From Archivesica marissinica (lineage: Eukaryota > Mollusca > Bivalvia > Venerida > Vesicomyidae): a stretch of 64,000 nucleotides of DNA. Location: positions 38,513,952-38,577,951 of the forward strand of contig CM026397.1 in NCBI GenBank assembly GCA_014843695.1, in the 5' to 3' direction. The notes beneath the pieces were generated by a model. The model ran no database searches and was not told where the DNA came from. It saw only the letters and a program-made list of their open reading frames with translations. Each line of letters starts with the position of its first letter. The first letter of the stretch is position 1. This document shows, piece by piece, positions 12,101-22,720 of this stretch. Position numbers and translations under genes: made by a program.

Positions 12101-15100
12101 TACGATGCAACCTTAGTCGTTGTTGGTAAGATTATATGGTTGTACTGGCTGTGTAGCCTGGGTTCCAGATTTTTCACTAATTTACTTCTGGCAAAATGAT
12201 ATTATCAGAAACTTAATACGGCCCAATTAATGATCTCGGTTGTAAAATATATGTATATGACTGTCCAGGCAAACTATAGCAACGTCTGTTCCCAGACTAC
12301 TGGCTGTGATCATTGTGTTATTTCATACTTTCAATAGTATACAATTACAGTCAAACATGCTCGAAAGACAACGTCTATTAAGAGACCACCTGGATTAAGA
12401 GACCACTTTTTCAGTCCCCGTTTGTGTTGTTAAAAAACACATTAGTTTGTATTAAGAGACCTTTCCTGCTTAGAGACCGCTTTTGTGTACTTCCCAGTAT
12501 AGGTCTATTAATGCAAGTTTGACTGTAATTGGGAAAAAATGAATTTCGTTATTCTGAGAAGAATGTTTGCTTCAAACTTGTTGGATTTAATCATTTTGTA
12601 TTGCATATATATGTTTTTATATGCATGCATAAATCAGATAAGAAGTTAACAAGCTATTTGCCCATTTAATGACAAATGGAGAACCACACTCTGGATGAAA
12701 CTCTCTAAGTCTCTAGGTACCAGTACCTTTAAAAGTCACTGCTCACTCTCACCAGATCTGCAACTCATTGAAATGTTCCGTGGCTTTACAGCATTTCAAT
12801 TGACAGACGATCAGAGAGTAGCAAGCTTTAAAGTGTTTTTACAATCTGCCTATTACATGAATTGGTTATGAGACAGTACTAAAGCAAATATATGTACCAG
12901 CATCCCTATCTACGCTACTCTGCACATACCTCTCTTATAGTTTCGTTTCGGTAAGGGGGTAACACTTGCAGTAATGTAAGAGATACTGTAACAATTGAAT
13001 TTATTTTCGGTATGCTTTATACATGTAGTATAAGCGAGTAATACAATATTACAGTGATATGTATATGTTTGTATTGGTATAATATATGTATACGCATGTG
13101 TGTATGTATACGTATGTATGTATATGTATGTATGTATATATATACACGTGTGTGTATGCGTGTATTATGTATATATACATATGCTTGGTGTGTGTATATA
13201 TGTATACGTGTGTGTTATTATATGGTACTACACATCGCCTGTTGCGATTATATATAGAATATGTATATAAGCGTTTATTTCTGTTACTTAATTTCCTAAT
13301 AACATTGTAATATATTTCACTGTTGTAATTGTTCTTGTAATATGTGAATTGTATGCTCTTCAATACTGGAGGATAAATAAAGAATATATATCTCATATCA
13401 ATAATGTCAATTATACTTTATCTATGGTAAATACTTAAATAATAAACCGACATTCTGAAATATAGATAGTATATGTCGGAAATGATAATGTAATAATAAT
13501 AATAATAATAATAAAGACTTTATTTAACGAGAGAATTCATTTGAACAATTAAGTCAATCTACCATGAGGCCCTGAACAAATTAAAACATGAAATAGCATA
13601 ATGAAACATGTAAACAGTAACATTGAATATGGTTGGGTGTGAACAACAACAAAATAAGAAAGAGTTATCAGTGATTATGGCTTGACTTTATTTCAACGGT
13701 AGATCTTCCAGAGAATGTCACAATAGAAATGATTGGACAGCCCAACAACGGCGAGTCTCACAACCTAACATGCAAGGCTACCAACAGCATGCCGCCACCC
13801 ACTGTCCGCTGGTTGATCAATGGGGTGGATATGACGAGTAATGCCGTTACTACGAACACGACGCTATCAGGAACAGGTACATTGTATTACAATAGAACCT
13901 TGGCATATCATGGAATTAGCTGGTATCGCATAAAACAGTGCATTCGGGCGTGCAGACCTTTCTGAATCTGCACTAACACACATGCGATATTTAGATTTAA
14001 AGGTATGACTTACCACTGCAAGAAATAAAGTGTAGAGTAGAATTATCACCTACTGGAATCATAAATGCAACAGAAGTAAATGTCTAGAACTTATTAGGCG
14101 CCCCTTACGAGCATGCAGTTAGTGGGTCAGAAGTTGACACAAGGCACGTGTCCTAGAACCACATGGGCCAGGTGTTCCATAGAACCGCATGTACCAGGTG
14201 TTCCCTAGAACCGCATGTACCAGGTGTTCCCTAGAACCGCATGTACCAGGTGTTCCATAGAACCGCATGTACCAGGTGTTCCATAGAATTGCATGTACCA
14301 GGTGTTCCCTAGAACCGCATGTACCAGGTGTTCCCTAGAACCGCATGTACCAGGTGTTCCATAGAACCGCATGTACCAGGTGTTCCATAGAACTGCATGT
14401 ACCAGGTGTTCCATAGAACTACATGTACCAGGTGTTCCATAGAACTACATGTACCAGGTGTTCTCTAGAACTACATGTACCAGGTGTTCCATAGAACTAC
14501 ATGTACCAGGTGTTCCATAGAACCGCATGTACCAGGTGTTCCCTAGAACTGCATGTACCAGGTGTTCCCTAGAACTGCATGTACCAGGTGTTCTCTAGAA
14601 CCGCATGTACCAGGTGTTCCATAGAACTGCATGTACCAGGTGCTCCATAGAACTGCATGTACCAGGTGTTCCATAGAACTGCATGTACCAGGTGCTCCAT
14701 AGAACTGCATGTACCAGGTGTTCCATAGAACTGCATGTACCAGGTGTTCCCTAGAACTGCATGTACCAGGTGTTCCATAGAACCGCATGTACCAGGTGTT
14801 CTCTAGAACCGCATGTACCAGGTGTTCCATAGAACTGCATGTACCAGGTGTTCTCTAGAACCGCATGTACCAGGTGTTCCATAGAACCGCATGTACCAGG
14901 TGTTCCATAGAACCGCATGTACCAGGTGTTCCATAGAACCGCATGTTGGCATGGATACTGAACGCGGTGCATTTTATTTATTGTGTTGGCATGGATAATG
15001 AACATGGTGCATTTTATTTATTGTGTTGGCATGGATACTGAACATGGTGCATTTTATTTATTGTGTTGGTCTGGATACAGAACACGGTGCATATTATTTA

Positions 15101-18100
15101 TTGTGTTGGTCTGTCTGGGAAAATAATTCCATACAAATGCTGTATATGTTGTATCACACCTAGGTTACGCAGATGTATTAAGCTACCTGACATTGAGTCT
15201 GGACGAGTCAATGAACGGACGTGGGGTGGAATGTATTCTGTCATACAGAGGCTGGGATACCGCCGTGAAGGCCACATACACAATACAAACACGTAGATAT
15301 AATTATACAATTACGTTATCGCTAACCAAGATTCCGAGTAAACTGGGTATACATAGAGTGATGGTTCCGTTAACCAAGAATCCTAGTATACATAGAGTGA
15401 TGGTTCCGTTAACCGAGAATCCTAGTATACATAGAGTGATGGTTCCGTTAACCGAGAATCCTAGTATACATAGAGTGATGGTTCCGTTAACCGAGAATCC
15501 TAGTATACATAGAGTGATGGTTCCGTTAACCGAGAATCCTAGTATACATAGAGTGATGGTTCCGTTAACCGAGAATCCTAGTATACATAGAGTGATGGTT
15601 CCGTTAACCGAGAATCCTAGTATACATAGAGTGATGGTTCCGTTAACTGGGAATCCTAGTATACATAGAGTGATGGTTCCGTTAACCGAGAATCCTAGTA
15701 TACATAGAGTGATGGTTCCGTTAACCGAGAATCCTAGTATACATAGAGTGATGGTTCCGTTAACTGGGAATCCTAGTATACATAGAGTGATGGTTCCGTT
15801 AACCGAGAATCCTAGTATACATAGAGTGATGGTTCCGTTAACCGAGAATCCTAGTATACATAGAGTGATGGTTCCGTTAACCGAGAATCCTAGTATACAT
15901 AGAGAGATGGTTCCGTTAACCGAGAATCCTAGTATACATAGAGTGATGGTTCCGCTAACTGGGAATCCTAGTATACATAGAGTGATGGTTCCGTTAACTG
16001 GGAATCCTAGTATACATAGAGTGATTGTTCCGTTAACCGAGAATCCTAGTATACATAGAGTGATGGTTCCGTTAACCGAGAATCCTAGTATACATAGAGT
16101 GATGGTTCCGTTAACCGAGAATCCTAGTATACATAGAGTGATGGTTCCGTTAACCGAGAATCCTAGTATACATAGAGTGATGGTTCCGTTAACCGAGAAT
16201 CCTAGTATACATAGAGTGATGGTTCCGTTAACCGAGAATCCTAGTATACATAGAGTGATGGTTCCGTTAACTGGGAATCCTAGTATACATAGAGTGATGG
16301 TTCCGTTAACCGAGAATCCTAGTATACATAGAGTGATGGTTCCGTTAACCGAGAATCCTAGTATACATAGAGTGATGGTTCCGTTAACCGAGAATCCTAG
16401 TATACATAGAGAGATGGTTCCGTTAACCGAGAATCCTAGTATACATAGAGTGATGGTTCCGTTAACCGAGAATCCTAGTATACATAGAGTGATGGTTCCG
16501 TTAACCGAGAATCCTAGTATACATAGAGTGATGGTTCCGTTAACCGAGAATCCTAGTATACATAGAGTGATGGTTCCGCTAACTGGGAATCCTAGTATAC
16601 ATAGAGTGATGGTTCCGTTAACTGGGAATCCTAGTATACATAGAGTGATTGTTCCGTTAACCGAGAATCCTAGTATACATAGAGTGATGGTTCCGTTAAC
16701 CGAGAATCCTAGTATACATAGAGTGATGGTTCCGTTAACTGGGAATCCTAGTATACATAGAGTGATGGTTCCGTTAACTGGGAATCCTAGTATACATAGA
16801 GTGATGGTTCCGTTAACCGAGAATCCTAGTATACATAGAGTGATTGTTCCGCTAACCGAGAATCCTAGTATACATAGAGTGATGGTTCCGTTAACCGAGA
16901 ATCCTAGTATACATAGAGTGATGGTTCCGTTAACCGAGAATCCTAGTATACATAGAGTGATTGTTCCGTTAACCAAGAATCCTAGTATACATAGAGTGAT
17001 GGTTCCGTTAACCAAGAATCCTAGTATACATAGAGTGATGGTTCCGTTAACCGAGAATCCTAGTATACATAGAGTGATGGTTCCGTTAACTGAGAATCCT
17101 AGTATACATAGAGTGATGGTTCCGTTAACCGAGAATCCTAGTATACATAGAGTGATGGTTCCGTTAACTGAGAATCCTAGTATACATAGAGTGATTGTTC
17201 CGCTAACCGAGAATCCTAGTATACATAGAGTGATGGTTCCGTTAACCAAGAATCCTAGTATACATAGAGTGATGGTTCCGTTAACCGAGAATCCTAGTAT
17301 ACATAGAGTGATTGTTCCGCTAACCGAGAATCCTAGTATACATAGAGTGATGGTTCCGTTAACCGAGAATCCTAGTATACATAGAGTGATGGTTCCGTTA
17401 ACCAAGAATCCTAGTATACATAGAGTGATGGTTCCTTTAACCAAGAATCCTAGTATACATAGAGTGATGGTTCCGTTAACTGAGAATCCTAGTATACATA
17501 GAGTGATTGTTCCGCTAACCGAGAATCCTAGTATACATAGAGTGATGGTTCCGTTAACCAAGAATCCTAGTATACATAGAGTGATGGTTCCGTTAACCGA
17601 GAATCCTAGTATACATAGAGTGATTGTTCCGCTAACCGAGAATCCTAGTATACATAGAGTGATGGTTCCGTTAACCGAGAATCCTAGTATACATAGAGTG
17701 ATGGTTCCGTTAACCAAGAATCCTAGTATACATAGAGTGATGGTTCCGTTAACCAAGAATCCTAGTATACATAGAGTGATGGTTCCGTTAACCAAGAATC
17801 CTAGTATACATAGAGTGATGGTTCCGTTAACCGAGAATCCTAGTATACATAGAGTGATTGTTCCGCTAACCGAGAATCCTAGTATACATAGAGTGATGGT
17901 TCCGTTAACCGAGAATCCTAGTATACATAGAGTGATGGTTCCGTTAACCAAGAATCCTAGTATACATAGAGTGATGGTTCCGTTAACCAAGAATCCTAGT
18001 ATACATAGAGTGATGGTTCCGTTAACCAAGAATCCTAGTATACATAGAGTGATGGTTCCGTTAACCGAGAATCCTAGTATACATAGAGTGATTGTTCCGC

Positions 18101-21100
18101 TAACCGAGAATCCTAGTATACATAGAGTGATGGTTCCGTTAACCGAGAATCCTAGTATACATAGAGTGATGGTTCCGTTAACCAAGAATCCTAGTATACA
18201 TAGAGTGATGGTTCCGTTAACCAAGAATCCTAGTATACATAGAGTGATGGTTCCGTTAACCAAGAATCCTAGTATACATAGAGTGATGGTTCCGTTAACT
18301 GGGAATCCTAGTATACATAGAGTGATGGTTCCGTTAACTGAGAATCCTAGTATACATAGAGTGATGGTTCCGTTAACCGAGAATCCTAGTATACATAGAG
18401 TGATGGTTCCGCTAACTGAGAATCCTAGTATACATAGAGTGATGGTTCCGTTAACCGAGAATCCTAGTATACATAGAGTGATGGTTCCGTTAACCGAGAA
18501 TCCTAGTATACATAGAGTGATGGTTCCGTTAACCGAGAATCCTAGTATACATAGAGTGATGGTTCCGTTAACCGAGAATCCTAGTATACATAGAGTGATT
18601 GTTCCGTTAACCGAGAATCCTAGTATACATAGAGTGATGGTTCCGTTAACCGAGAATCCTAGTATACATAGAGTGATGGTTCTGTTAACCGAGAATCCTA
18701 GTATACATAGAGTGATGGTTCCGTTAACCGAGAATCCTAGTATACATAGAGTGATGGTTCCGTTAACTGAGAATCCTAGTATACATAGAGTGATGGTTCC
18801 GTTAACCGAGAATCCTAGTATACATAGAGTGATGGTTCCGTTAACCGAGAATCCTAGTATACATAGAGTGATGGTTCCGTTAACCGAGAATCCTAGTATA
18901 CATAGAGTGATGGTTCCGCTAACCGAGAATCCTAGTATACATAGAGTGATGGTTCCGTTAACTGGGAATCCTAGTATACATAGAGTGATGGTTCCGCTAA
19001 CTGGGAATCCTAGTATACATAGAGTGATGGTTCCGTTAACTGAGAATCCTAGTATACATAGAGTGATGGTTCTGTTAACCGAGAATCCTAGTATACATAG
19101 AGTGATGGTTCCGTTAACCGAGAATCCTAGTATACATACGCTTGATTATATGCGGGTTAGCATTTAAAGAGAACATGTTGATTATATGCGGGTTATCATT
19201 TAAAGTGAACATGTTGATTATATGCGGGTTATCATTTAAAGTGAACATGTTGATTATATGCGGGTTATCATTTGAAGTGAACAAGTTAATTATATGCGGG
19301 TTATCATTTAAAGTGAACAAGTTGATTATATGCGGGTTATCATTTAAAGTGAACATGTTGATTATATGCGGGTTATCATTTAAAGCGACACTACATCGGT
19401 GAAAACGCAAATGTCTGAAGAATGTAAGTTCTTATTATATGGTATATTTTTCAACAAATAAACAAGCGTCGTATACGCAGTTCATTGACATAACAAAATA
19501 ATGTAAATAGGGTCGACATTCATGCGTGTATCCTGAATAACACAATTTATCGTACAGATTTACCGTTATATCTCACATTTGTTCCTATGCATATTTATTT
19601 GTAGACTAATCTTAGTTAAATTATCTCTAAACGAAAGTATCACGCGTTTAGTATTGACTCCAATGACAAACATACGTCATTTCAGGAGCGTGGATGACCG
19701 TTATATGAAATCCTACTTTCCAAATTTATTTTATTGTATCTGTTTATTGATTCAATGTTAGTGTTCAAATGTATTCAGAAGAATTTGTAGTAGCAACGCA
19801 TTTATACGTGAAAACATGCATTTCATTTGCTTTTTGCGATGTAATGTCGCTTTAAAGTGACCGCGTTAATTATGTGTGGGTTATCATTTAAAGGGAACGC
19901 GTTTATTATTTGAGAGTTATAATTTACAATGAACACGTTGATTATTTGAGAGTTATAATTTAAAATGAACACGTTGATTATTTGAGAGTTATAATTTACA
20001 ATGAACACATTCATTATTTGAGAGTTATAATTTACAATGAACACGTTGATTATTTGAGGGTTATAATTTAAAATGAACACGTTGATTATTTGAGTTATAA
20101 TTTACAATGAACACGTTGATTATTTGAGTTATAATTTACAATGAACACGTTGATTATTTGAGTTATAATTTACAATGAACACGTTGATTATTTGAGAGTT
20201 ATAATTTACAAAACACGTTGATTATTTGAGTTATAATTTACAATGAACACGTTGATTATTTGAGGGTTATAATTTAAAATGAACACGTTCATTATTTGAG
20301 AGTTATAATTTACAATGAACACGTTGATTATTTGAGGGTTATAATTTAAAATGAACACGTTCATTATTTGAGTTATAATTTACAATGAACACGTTGATTA
20401 TTTGAGGGTTATAATTTAAAATGAAGACGTTCATTATTTGAGAGTTATAATTTAAATCCATTGTCATGTAATTCACATATACATCTTTATTTCAGTCTAT
20501 CCAGGTGGACTCTCGAACTCAGGGACCGGATTCTATTATCCAGATACTATCGTGTTTCCTGGCACTGGTTTGATACACAACTACTCCTCGCCTGGTAATC
20601 ATGTTATTCTCATTTGTCAACAAAAATATGGGGGTTTTCATGTCTACCCTCTGCATTACACATTTAAAGCAACACTTTTTCTCCAGTCTCAAAACTCAGT
20701 CTCAAGCGTCCGATTGGTTCAGCTGACAGTAACACTCAACCAATCAGATCATTTGAGCTTGCGATCTGAGGCATGGTTTCAGATCAAACATACGTACGGT
20801 AATAAATGTGTTTATTTTGTTAACCATTAACCCGCTTATCACAACTCTAGTCGCTTTTACAAACAACATAGATCCTGATCAGACATTATGCTGTTTGCTA
20901 TTCGGATAGTAGAGCAAAAGATCTTGGTTGAATAGCAAACAACATAGATCCTGATCAGATGTTACGCCATGGCTGATCTGGATTTATGTTGTTTACACAT
21001 TCCTTCCAATGTATTCAGCTAAAGCACTTGGCTGAATAGCAAACAACATAGACCCTGATCAGACGTTACGCCATGGCTGATCTGGATCTATGTTGTTTAC

Positions 21101-21347
21101 ACATTCCTTCCAATTTATTCAGCAATTTAAGGGTTATTTTATACAAATTTATTTTTCTTAATTTAAGTGTTTAAAGACATTTATGGATTATGTGATAAGA
21201 CAAATCCCGGTTTATCTATTTTACTTCTTTACTTCTGCAGAAAATGTCGGTTCGGGATCATCAAGCAAAGGCATGTTCCTCGTACGGTTTATAAAACAGA
21301 ACAGGAATGAGAACATCGACTTTGAAATACAACAATATGCACCATAA
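9092..21347 (+). CDS. IgB: secreted two-Ig-domain protein (7 exons, 285 residues)
   Basis: Seven exons (43, 122, 184, 174, 129, 99 and 107 bp) join to 858 bp: 285 codons and a stop. Exon 1 encodes a signal peptide (MEFLLTVVIVVFMQ). Exons 2-3 form a V-like Ig domain with the Cys pair in LACIV and YRCTA, the SVQWK tryptophan and the DAGLYRC motif. Exons 4-5 form a second Ig domain (NLTCKATN ... VECILSYRGW). The short tail ends in IQQYAP, with no transmembrane segment, so secretion is inferred. The Ig superfamily assignment is firm. The function is unknown; a molluscan FREP-like or other immune or adhesion role is only a guess. Its divergent neighbour IgA is a paralogue with the same exon lengths. 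Confidence 0.88.
9375..9619. mobile_element. TTAA-flanked MITE, copy 1
   Basis: TTAA|CCCATTCAACACC ... GGTGTTGAAAGGG|TTAA (piggyBac-like target). It has an internal palindrome around CACGAGCCGGCTC. In IgB intron 1. Confidence 0.75.
9620..9890 (+). mobile_element. Same dispersed repeat, copy 2, with tripled tail
   Basis: As 2788-2970, but the segment GGGACATTTAGCAGCGTGG plus TTTGCTATCTCGGATT occurs three times (about 9747-9885). In IgB intron 1. Confidence 0.45.
9886..10062 (-). mobile_element. SINE-B, tail and body
   Basis: Begins TTAGTTTATACAAATTTATT; GACCTCGTTCC and GAGGGAGAGAG body blocks present; head lost. Confidence 0.8.
10162..10390 (-). mobile_element. SINE-A, head truncated
   Basis: Same body as 7697-7985 with a deletion after AGCGACGC; head lost after GACTGTTAAGACAGG. 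Confidence 0.82.
10500..10670 (-). mobile_element. Dispersed LINE-like tail, copy 1
   Basis: Inverted copy of the sequence at 13515-13625 (shared AACAATTAAGTCAATCTACC and neighbouring stretch). Probably a retroposon 3' tail. Confidence 0.5.
10716..11012 (-). mobile_element. SINE-A, complete
   Basis: Full head (GGTAATCCAGGGATCGCAGG) and body. In IgB intron 1. Confidence 0.88.
11050..11245 (+). mobile_element. SINE-C
   Basis: tRNA-like head GTGGCTGTCCGATTAGGGCA, B box CTGGTTCGATCCTAG, body GGTTTTCCCCGGGTACTCCG, tail with GTTATTAATATAAATTG. Confidence 0.82.
11321..11442 (+). CDS. IgB exon 2, first half of Ig1
   Basis: CNAVNVILPPTDTARELGKN then VTLACIVTGKTSSESVQWKH. First Cys and core Trp of the Ig fold. 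Acceptor CTGTAG, donor GTAAGT. Same length (122 bp) as the IgA counterpart. Confidence 0.93.
11472..11690 (-). mobile_element. SINE-C
   Basis: ACGATTGCGAAGCAAGTTTT ... GGATCGAACCCGGGTTGC ... GCTAATCGGACAGCCA. Starts 30 bp after IgB exon 2. Confidence 0.85.
11785..11835 (+). repeat. 12-bp array, 4 copies
   Basis: GAGGGGCACACA units in IgB intron 2. Confidence 0.8.
11942..12125 (+). CDS. IgB exon 3, second half of Ig1
   Basis: KPVGSDAFNALTFNENVLSS then ASKYGIQWTYNLTVYHLQPA and DAGLYRCTAGAVDYDATLVVV. DAGLYRC is the Ig strand-F signature. 184 bp, as in IgA. Confidence 0.94.
12150..12300. mobile_element. Dispersed element beginning TAGCCTGGGTTCCA, copy 2
   Basis: Reverse-orientation relative of 2259-2400; ends with GTCTGTTCCCAG. 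Lies just after IgB exon 3. Confidence 0.45.
12347..12525. mobile_element. Mariner-type MITE, diverged copy 2
   Basis: TA|CAGTCAAACATG ... AGTTTGACTG|TA with an interior of repeated TTAAGAGACCAC segments. A sister subfamily of the copies at 43.6 and 58.9 kb. Confidence 0.7.
12720..13400 (+). mobile_element. Decayed LINE 3' end
   Basis: A short frame (LTDDQRVASFKVFLQSAYYM then NWL stop, about 12795-12870) resembles a LINE C-terminus. It is followed by an AT-rich tail with AATAAA near 13376 and a TG/TA microsatellite at 13060-13215. In an IgB intron. Confidence 0.45.
13488..13625 (+). mobile_element. Dispersed LINE-like tail, copy 2, preceded by (AAT)n
   Basis: An (AAT)n microsatellite at 13490-13514 precedes sequence that matches 10500-10670 in reverse orientation. 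Confidence 0.5.
13703..13876 (+). CDS. IgB exon 4, first half of Ig2
   Basis: LPENVTIEMIGQPNNGESHN then LTCKATNSMPPPTVRWLING and VDMTSNAVTTNTTLSGT. Cys and Trp of the second Ig fold. 174 bp, as in IgA. Confidence 0.93.
14160..14945 (+). repeat. 26-bp array, about 30 copies
   Basis: Unit GTACCAGGTGTTCCATAGAA plus CYGCAT in IgB intron 4. Confidence 0.95.
14946..15105 (+). repeat. 40-bp array, 4 copies
   Basis: Unit GTTGGCATGGATACTGAACA plus TGGTGCATTTTATTTATTGT; ends 55 bp before IgB exon 5. Confidence 0.92.
15164..15292 (+). CDS. IgB exon 5, second half of Ig2
   Basis: YADVLSYLTLSLDESMNGRG then VECILSYRGWDTAVKATYTIQT. 129 bp, as in IgA. Donor AC|GTAGAT; the same frame also runs on without a stop into the 39-bp array. 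Confidence 0.88.
15345..19140 (+). repeat. 39-bp array, about 97 copies
   Basis: The largest array in the window. Each unit reads IHRVMVPLTENPS (13 residues) in the IgB exon 5 frame. Changes include E to G or K and M to I, and silent CCG/CCT and TTA/CTA. A block of variants (CTAACTGGG, TTAACTGGG, then ATTGTTCC) recurs 624 bp apart (16 units), showing multi-unit duplication. The opposite strand is open too. Confidence 0.97.
19141..19386 (+). repeat. 36-bp array, 7 copies
   Basis: Unit GATTATATGCGGGTTATCAT plus TTAAAGTGAACATGTT, directly abutting the 39-bp array. Confidence 0.95.
19850..20455 (+). repeat. 34-36-bp array, about 17 copies
   Basis: Unit GATTATTTGAGAGTTATAAT plus TTACAATGAACACGTT, clearly related to the 19141-19386 unit. 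Ends 40 bp before IgB exon 6. Confidence 0.93.
20496..20594 (+). CDS. IgB exon 6
   Basis: YPGGLSNSGTGFYYPDTIVF then PGTGLIHNYSSP. Acceptor ATTTCAG, donor GTAATC. It continues the exon 5 phase exactly and lies just after the last array. No domain recognised. Confidence 0.72.
20665..20790. mobile_element. CTCAAACTCAG palindromic repeat, copy 1
   Basis: TCTCCAGTCTCAAAACTCAG ... GAGCTTGCGATCTGAG with two internal ATTGG/CCAAT motifs. Matches 47303-47412. Confidence 0.45.
20827..21136. mobile_element. Palindromic TTAA-type element with internal duplication
   Basis: Begins TTAACCCGC. It contains two copies of a segment with AACAACATAGATCC and its reverse complement GGATCTATGTTGTT, so it can fold into hairpins. 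Related to 36022-36244. In IgB intron 6. Confidence 0.6.
21241..21347 (+). CDS. IgB exon 7, terminal
   Basis: NVGSGSSSKGMFLVRFIKQN then RNENIDFEIQQYAP and TAA at 21345-21347. Acceptor CTTCTGCAG, phase-compatible with exon 6. Support is splice signals and frame only. Confidence 0.68.
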
Positions 21348-21679
21348 TTACCAGGAATTATACGGGAAAATACAACATGCACCGTAGTTTATAGGATCCA
21401 TTCCAGGAAATACAACACTATGTACAGATCACATGTACACAGATCGAAACTGATTAATATTATTATGGGATCGAACTTACAATCCCGAGGTGCCATCCGT
21501 GCTAACCAACAGAGCCCTGATCCATCAACCACCACAACGCCTATATGATTTCTTACACTTATTGTAAATTTGTAAAGCATTCAAATCTAGTGCAAAAGAT
21601 ATCTTTCCTATTTCTAAAATGCTCGCCAAGCTCGCTATCACATACACGCTCTACACTGTAACAAAGGGGGGGGGGGGTA

Positions 21680-22310
21680 GGATATATGTGGCTGTTTGCT
21701 AGATGTGACTGTTATTTAAATGTGGCTGGTGGTTGGATGTGGATGGCTGGTTAGGTGTGATATAGATGTGACTGTTATTTAAATGTGGCTGTTGGTTGGA
21801 TGTGGATGGCTGGTTAGGTGTGATATAGATGTGACTGGGGCAGGATGCGGCTATAGACGGATATTGGTTAGCTGTGACTGTTTGTTAGATGTGACATGTG
21901 ATTAGATGAGACTGGAGTTTAGATGTGACTGGAGTTTAGATGTGACTGGAGGTTAGATGTGACAGATGAGACTGGAGGTTAGATGTGGCAGATGAGACTG
22001 GATATTAGGTGTGACAGATGAGACTGGAGGTTAGATGTGACAGATGAGACTGGAGGTTAGATGTGACAGATGAGACTGGAGGTTAGATGTGACAGACGAG
22101 ACTGGAGGTTAGATGTGACAGATGAGACTGGAGATTAGATGTGACAGATGATTAGGTGTGACAGATGAGACTGGAGGTTAGATGTGACAGATGAGACTGG
22201 AGGTTAGATGTGACAGATGAGACTGGAGGTTAGACATGGCAGATGATTAGGTGTGACAGATGAGACTGGAGGTTAGATGTGACAGATGAGACTGGAGATT
22301 AGATGTGAAT
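21680..22310 (+). repeat. 26-bp array, imperfect
   Basis: Unit AGATGAGACTGGAGGTTAGA plus TGTGAC, preceded by looser GTGGCTG / GTGACTG motifs and a G-run at 21667. Confidence 0.9.
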
Positions 22311-22720
22311 AACAGGTTTTTCCATTAGAAACCACTCCAAACAGAACATTCATCTTCTCTGGTACAAATATGTAGGTTCGCATCCCACTAGGAGTGGAAC
22401 CCGAGGTGTTCCTCCACCACTAATAACTGGAGGGTCGACATATGACATAAGCTGTTTGTGCGACTTTAAAACCACAGAAAACAAACAAAATGATCGCTTG
22501 TGAATATCGACCAACTCTATGAGGAGATGATGAACTTACGGGCAATGTTAGTTTTGATAGACAGGAGACGGGCGCCTACCAAGAAACGACACAAACTCAT
22601 CGTGTTTCTAAATAGTCAAGCTAAGAACTTAATCAAGATTCATTACAGATCAAATACTTTAATGATGTTCTGTACAAATAACAAAAGTGAATGTAATTAA
22701 TACAATGATTAGCTGATAAT

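Noticed and set aside
15303..18263. 986-codon minus-strand frame of repeats (NGTITLCILGFSV-type)
   Set aside because: Antisense of the 39-bp array. A 39-bp unit without stop codons is open on several frames automatically; no start context, homology or splice support.
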